In this document: piece after piece, positions 5,947-9,230 of the stretch
How the letters are laid out: each line of letters opens with the position of its first letter
Numbering within the stretch: the first letter of the stretch is position 1
NCBI GenBank assembly: GCA_937141995.1
Contig: CAKZQX010000503.1
Coordinates: forward strand, 1 to 9,230
Reading direction: 5' to 3'
Origin: an uncultured Chloroflexaceae bacterium
GTDB lineage: Bacteria; Chloroflexota; Chloroflexia; Chloroflexales; Chloroflexaceae
Length of the DNA: 9,230 nt
Made by a program: the position numbers and the translations under genes
The notes under the pieces: generated by a model
Database searches by the model: none
What the model saw: the letters and a program-made list of their open reading frames with translations, nothing else
Told to the model about the DNA's origin: nothing

Positions 5947-7653
5947 CTATCCAGGCCCGACAGCCATCAGCGGATCAGGTATATTCAGTACATAAACAGC
6001 AATCAGCCCCAGGATACCCACGACCACAACATAGTAGAGCGTGGGAATGATCGTCTTTCGCAGCGTCGCGCCCTCCTGCCCGAGCAGGCCCACCGTCGCC
6101 GAAGCCGCGACAACATTGTGGATAGCGATCATATTCCCGGCAGCGGCTCCCACCGCCTGCAATGACACAATCACAATCCCGGAGATGAGCAACTGCTCGG
6201 CCACGCCAAACTGGAACAGGCTAAACATCAGATTGCTGACCGTGTTGCTCCCCGCGATAAACGCGCCCAGCGCACCAATCGTCGGCGCGAAGAAGGGCCA
6301 GACCGCGCCGACATTCTCGGCGATCCAGGCGGCCATCGCCACCGGCATGCTCGGCAGGTCAGCGGCATTCACGCCCGAGTTAATGTACACACGCACCATC
6401 GGCACCGTAAAAATAAGCACAAACCCGGCCCCCAACAACACCTTGCTTGAGTCGCTGATCGCCCCCCGGATATCCGGGCCATTCATCTGATGCAGGAAGA
6501 AGGTGATGGCAACAACCACAATCAGGATAAATGCGGGCAGATAGAGCGGCGTGGTCGATGCAGTAATTTCCGTACCGAAGATATCGGGCCAGGTGATTGC
6601 TACTTTACGCAGTTGTGCGCCAATACCCAACTGCGGCAGGCGGGTCAGCACGAGCAGCAGCGCCACCAGCAGGTAGGGCACCCAGGCCAACCAGAGCGCC
6701 ATGGAGCGCTTCCCGGCCAGTTCATCCAGGTTAATCTCCAACCGACTGATCCACTCCGGTTGCCACTCCTCGCGCGGTGGAAAATCCCAGGTATCTTTGG
6801 GTAACAGAAAGCCCCGGCGGGCCGCAAAAGTAACAATTGCCAACCCCACCAGCGCGCCCAGTAGCGAGGGGAACTCCGGCCCCAGAAAGACGCCGGTCAG
6901 AGTGTAGGGGATGGTGAAAGCCAACCCACCAAAGATGGCAAACGGCAGAATCGAGAGCCCCTCCGTCCAGGAGCGATTGCGCCCGAAGAAGCGGGTCAGC
7001 ATCATGACCATCAGCAGCGGAATAAGCGTCCCGGTGATGCCATGCATAATTGCCGCCCCCGCCGTGATTGCCTGCAGGTACTGCTCAAAACTCATCCCGA
7101 CCGCTTCTAACTGATCCGTAACAACCGGCGTATCCAGACCGCCGCGCACGCCGACCAGGATCGGTGTACCGACTGCGCCAAAGGTTACGGGCGTGCTCTG
7201 GATCATCATGCCGATCATGACCGCAGCCATGGCGGGAAAGCCCAGCGCTACCATGAGCGGAGCCGCAATCGCCGCCGGGGTACCAAACCCCGAAGCCCCC
7301 TCAATAAACGAGCCAAATAGCCAGGCGATAATAACAATCTGCACCCGCCGATCGGTGCTGATATTAGTAAACCCATTGCGGATCGCCGTTACCGCGCCGG
7401 AATATTTGAGCGTATTCAGCAGCAGAATCGCGCCAAAGATAATAAAGAGAATATCGAACGTGATAAATAGACCCTGAATGGTCGCGGCGACAACTCGGGG
7501 CAACGAAACCTGCCACGCCGTCAGTGCAATCAGCACAGCGACAACATACACCAGGGGCATGGCCCATTTGGCCGGCCAGCGGAAACCGATCAGCAGCACT
7601 GCTGCAACCAGGATAGGCATTACAGCCAGCAACGCCTGAATACCGAGACTCAT
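5947..7653 (-). CDS. lldP: L-lactate/glycolate permease, LctP family
   Basis: A 568-residue integral membrane proton symporter of the LctP family (E. coli LldP 551, GlcA 560 residues), which imports lactate and glycolate. About a dozen hydrophobic segments are visible. Family blocks, numbered from the ATG at 7653, are [14 protein letters not shown] (113-126), [15 protein letters not shown] (151-165), [18 protein letters not shown] (468-485) and [21 protein letters not shown] (502-522). I chose the ATG at 7653, six bases after AAGGAGGT (7660-7667); the in-frame TTG at 7656 is too close. The next gene, 145 bp downstream, encodes a glycolate-oxidase fusion, so this may be the functional equivalent of GlcA; lactate remains possible. 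The 10-base Shine-Dalgarno string AAGGAGGTCA is identical to those of both DASS genes. Confidence 0.95.
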   Translation of the reverse strand: MSLGIQALLAVMPILVAAVLLIGFRWPAKWAMPLVYVVAVLIALTAWQVSLPRVVAATIQGLFITFDILFIIFGAILLLNTLKYSGAVTAIRNGFTNISTDRRVQIVIIAWLFGSFIEGASGFGTPAAIAAPLMVALGFPAMAAVMIGMMIQSTPVTFGAVGTPILVGVRGGLDTPVVTDQLEAVGMSFEQYLQAITAGAAIMHGITGTLIPLLMVMMLTRFFGRNRSWTEGLSILPFAIFGGLAFTIPYTLTGVFLGPEFPSLLGALVGLAIVTFAARRGFLLPKDTWDFPPREEWQPEWISRLEINLDELAGKRSMALWLAWVPYLLVALLLVLTRLPQLGIGAQLRKVAITWPDIFGTEITASTTPLYLPAFILIVVVAITFFLHQMNGPDIRGAISDSSKVLLGAGFVLIFTVPMVRVYINSGVNAADLPSMPVAMAAWIAENVGAVWPFFAPTIGALGAFIAGSNTVSNLMFSLFQFGVAEQLLISGIVIVSLQAVGAAAGNMIAIHNVVAASATVGLLGQEGATLRKTIIPTLYYVVVVGILGLIAVYVLNIPDPLMAVGPG

Positions 7654-8219
7654 CAAATGACCTCCTTGTCAAGACAGAACGAACAGCGCCTCTCCGGGCA
7701 GCAACCGGCTACGATTCCGACGAGTCCGCGTGGCGCATTGCAGACCCGGTGCAGCGCGATTATCGCCCGGAGGCGTATGTTGTAGCGAGATACGGTTTCC
7801 TTCCCCTTATCTCTAGTAAACGCGAGGTACGACCAGACCAGTGTACTGGCCGGTCTATGAAGCACACCCGGGTACTTCAAGAAAAGCCGCTACACAGCAG
7901 CATTTACGCGGGTGGGCGTTCAAATCAGGCATGGAACCAGATGCTTGAAAAAGAAACTCCTGTTCCATCGCGGTGGAGACCGGGACACCCACATGCGGAG
8001 AACCGCGTAACTCTTCTATATACGTGATGGAGGACACAAAGAATATATGTGTTTGTTAGAGTTTAGCAAAACGAAAGTTCATCATCAAGGAAGCGATGAT
8101 AACTGCTGATAGCAATCTAACAACGATGTGGTACAGCGGAGCCAGGGCTGCCGGAATATTGTGACACCAGGAACACCTTTGGAGCCCCGCTATTATAGCA
8201 CACAATACTGGCCGGGTGG
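7654..8219 (-). other. 566-bp gene-poor region; probable long leader of the permease
   Basis: No recognisable protein is encoded on either strand; the longest frames (7749-8027 plus, 7855-8037 minus) have no family features or good ribosome sites. The -10 candidate at 8192-8197 implies a leader of about 530 nt on the minus strand. Inverted repeats include CGCGGT/ACCGCG (7969-7974 with 8002-8007), immediately adjacent ATGGAAC/GTTCCAT (7931-7937 with 7962-7968), CCAGT/ACTGG (7838-7842 with 7845-7849), and ATCATC/GATGAT (8081-8086 with 8095-8100). I recognise no known riboswitch. A TAGTAAACG motif is at 7814-7822. The middle (about 7900-8120) is AT-richer than the genes. Confidence 0.5.
8192..8200 (-). 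promoter_or_regulatory. Extended -10 promoter (TGC-TATAAT) upstream of the permease
   Basis: On the minus strand TGC TATAAT is a perfect extended -10 element (TGnTATAAT). It lies 20 nt past the aldo/keto reductase stop codon and points towards the permease. The -35 position reads ACCACC, unlike TTGACA, as extended -10 promoters tolerate. Its placement separates the permease-oxidase unit from the reductase gene. Confidence 0.55.
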
Positions 8220-9185
8220 TCAGGTTCTTGGGCCGTGCAGGAGCATGGTGGCCTCAATTTCAGCGATATCGCTCTGATTCAGGCGGATTTCCCCCGCGCT
8301 GATGATGCCTTCGACCTGCTCCGGGTTACGCCCGCCGACGATTGCCCCGGTGACCGCCGGATGCCGTAGCGTCCAGGCAATCGCAACCGCACCCGGCGAG
8401 CAGTCGTGCCGTCGGCCGATCTCGCGCAACCGCTCGACCAGTTGCAGGTTCTGCGTCAGCTTCGGCTCCTTAAACTGCGGATTGTTCCGCCGCCAGTCAT
8501 TCTCCGGCAACTGTGCCACCCGCGCATGGGTCATCTTCCCCGTCAGCAGGCCCGACGCCATCGGCGAGTAGACGATCACGCCAATGTTCTGCTCCCGGCA
8601 GAAATCCAGAATATCGCCCTCGACCCGCCGGTCAATGATCGAGTAGGGCGGTTGCAGCGAGGTAATCGGCGCAATCTTCTGCGCCCGGCGCATCTGCTCA
8701 ACATTAAAGTTCGAGACACCGATGTAGCGCACCTTGCCCTCAGCCTGAAGTTGCGCCAGTGTCTCCCAACCCTCTTCAATCTCCGGGTCCGGGTCGGGCC
8801 AGTGGATTTGGTAGAGATCAACGACATCAACCTGCAGGCGGCGCAGGCTGTCTTCGATCTCGCGGCGGAGTACCTCGGCCTTGAGACTACCGCCAATTGT
8901 GCCGTTTGCGTCCCAGGTGCGGGTGCATTTGGTAAAAATATAGGGGCGTTCGGTCCGTCCTTTGAGTGCCTGGGCCACAATTTCCTCGGCATGCCCTAAT
9001 CCATAGACGGCTGCTGTGTCGATCCAGTTCATGCCCAGGTCAAGCGCCCGCCGGATCGCCGCGATTGACTCTTTATCGTCCTGCGGTCCCCAGCCAAAGG
9101 ACCAGTGCCCGCCGCCGATGGCCCAGGTACCAAACCCCAGCGGCGTAATTGCCATATCACTTGTTCCGAGTTGTCGGGTCTGCAT
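8220..9185 (-). CDS. Aldo/keto reductase, AKR11-like
   Basis: A 321-residue cytosolic NADPH-dependent oxidoreductase with the (beta/alpha)8 fold, of normal length. It most resembles Bacillus YhdN (AKR11 type) in wording: GFGTWAIGG near the N terminus, DDKESIAAIRRALDLG, the QIHWPDP block, IGVSNF, QPPYSIIDR and SGLLTGKMT. The catalytic tetrad is intact: Asp56, Tyr61, Lys86 and His128 (numbered from 9185). The C-terminal GAIVGGRNPEQVE is the cofactor-phosphate loop. I place the start at the second ATG (9185) because AAGGAGT at 9195-9201 is nine bases away, whereas it abuts the first ATG at 9194; use of 9194 would add three residues. The substrate (an aldehyde, ketone or sugar) is unknown, and the gene need not belong to the organic-acid operon. 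Confidence 0.93.
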   Translation of the reverse strand: MQTRQLGTSDMAITPLGFGTWAIGGGHWSFGWGPQDDKESIAAIRRALDLGMNWIDTAAVYGLGHAEEIVAQALKGRTERPYIFTKCTRTWDANGTIGGSLKAEVLRREIEDSLRRLQVDVVDLYQIHWPDPDPEIEEGWETLAQLQAEGKVRYIGVSNFNVEQMRRAQKIAPITSLQPPYSIIDRRVEGDILDFCREQNIGVIVYSPMASGLLTGKMTHARVAQLPENDWRRNNPQFKEPKLTQNLQLVERLREIGRRHDCSPGAVAIAWTLRHPAVTGAIVGGRNPEQVEGIISAGEIRLNQSDIAEIEATMLLHGPRT

Positions 9186-9208
9186 TCGTTGCATACTCCT
9201 TCCACCAC

Positions 9209-9214
9209 ATTACA
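9209..9214 (-). promoter_or_regulatory. Weak candidate -10 box (TGTAAT) before the aldo/keto reductase
   Basis: Minus-strand TGTAAT, 24 nt upstream of the chosen start and just before the ribosome site. The window ends 16 bases further up, so no -35 can be assessed. Confidence 0.25.
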
Positions 9215-9230
9215 ATATTGATCGTTCTTC

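Noticed and set aside
7654..7656. TTG one codon upstream as the permease start
   Set aside because: It would lie only three bases from AAGGAGGT; the ATG at 7653 has the usual spacing of six.
7961..8010. Group II intron domain V or known riboswitch in the permease leader
   Set aside because: The stems present lack the domain V consensus, and I found none of the core motifs of common riboswitches. No tRNA-like cloverleaf or CRISPR repeat was seen either.
7749..8027. Plus-strand 92-codon and minus-strand 60-codon (7855-8037) frames in the permease leader
   Set aside because: They overlap each other on opposite strands, neither shows a domain, membrane segment or good ribosome site, and the base composition does not look coding. 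A decayed gene cannot be fully excluded.
8095..8180. Short repeats such as GGAGCC and GGTGT near the reductase 3' end
   Set aside because: These are six bases or fewer and expected by chance in GC-rich DNA; they form no convincing terminator.
9186..9194. First ATG (9194) as the aldo/keto reductase start
   Set aside because: The ribosome site AAGGAGT directly abuts it; the ATG at 9185 has proper spacing and gives the family-typical beginning MQTRQLG.

Overview
The window is GC-rich and densely coding. It looks like part of an organic-acid uptake and oxidation region from a free-living bacterium. The style of the proteins (a GlcD-GlcE fusion, tandem SLC13-type transporters, an AKR11-like reductase) and the palindromic intergenic repeats fit a Chloroflexota member of the Chloroflexus/Roseiflexus kind. 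That assignment comes from recognition, not a search, and is tentative. All five protein genes lie on the minus strand and read right to left.

In transcription order: an aldo/keto reductase (9185-8220); a 566-bp gene-poor stretch with a good extended -10 promoter at its upstream end; a lactate/glycolate permease of the LctP family (7653-5947); a 145-bp gap with two perfect hairpins; a single-chain FAD enzyme joining glycolate oxidase subunits GlcD and GlcE (5801-3240); a 268-bp AT-richer gap; a complete DASS/SLC13 anion:sodium symporter (2971-1445); a 318-bp gap with a promoter and several inverted repeats; and a second, closely related DASS transporter that runs off the left edge (1126 to 1).

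The likely joint role is carbon acquisition. LctP-type permease imports 2-hydroxymonocarboxylates (lactate or glycolate), and the GlcDE protein oxidises them to the 2-oxo acid. The two DASS proteins bring in dicarboxylates or related anions. The usual third glycolate oxidase subunit, the Fe-S protein GlcF, is not in the window. The aldo/keto reductase is probably an independent neighbour.

I saw no tRNA, rRNA, CRISPR array, transposase or phage gene, and no clear new defence or mobile system. The points most worth checking are the GlcD-GlcE fusion without GlcF, the patchy near-identity of the tandem DASS genes, a shared TAGTAAACG motif in three intergenic regions, and the long, possibly structured leader before the permease.
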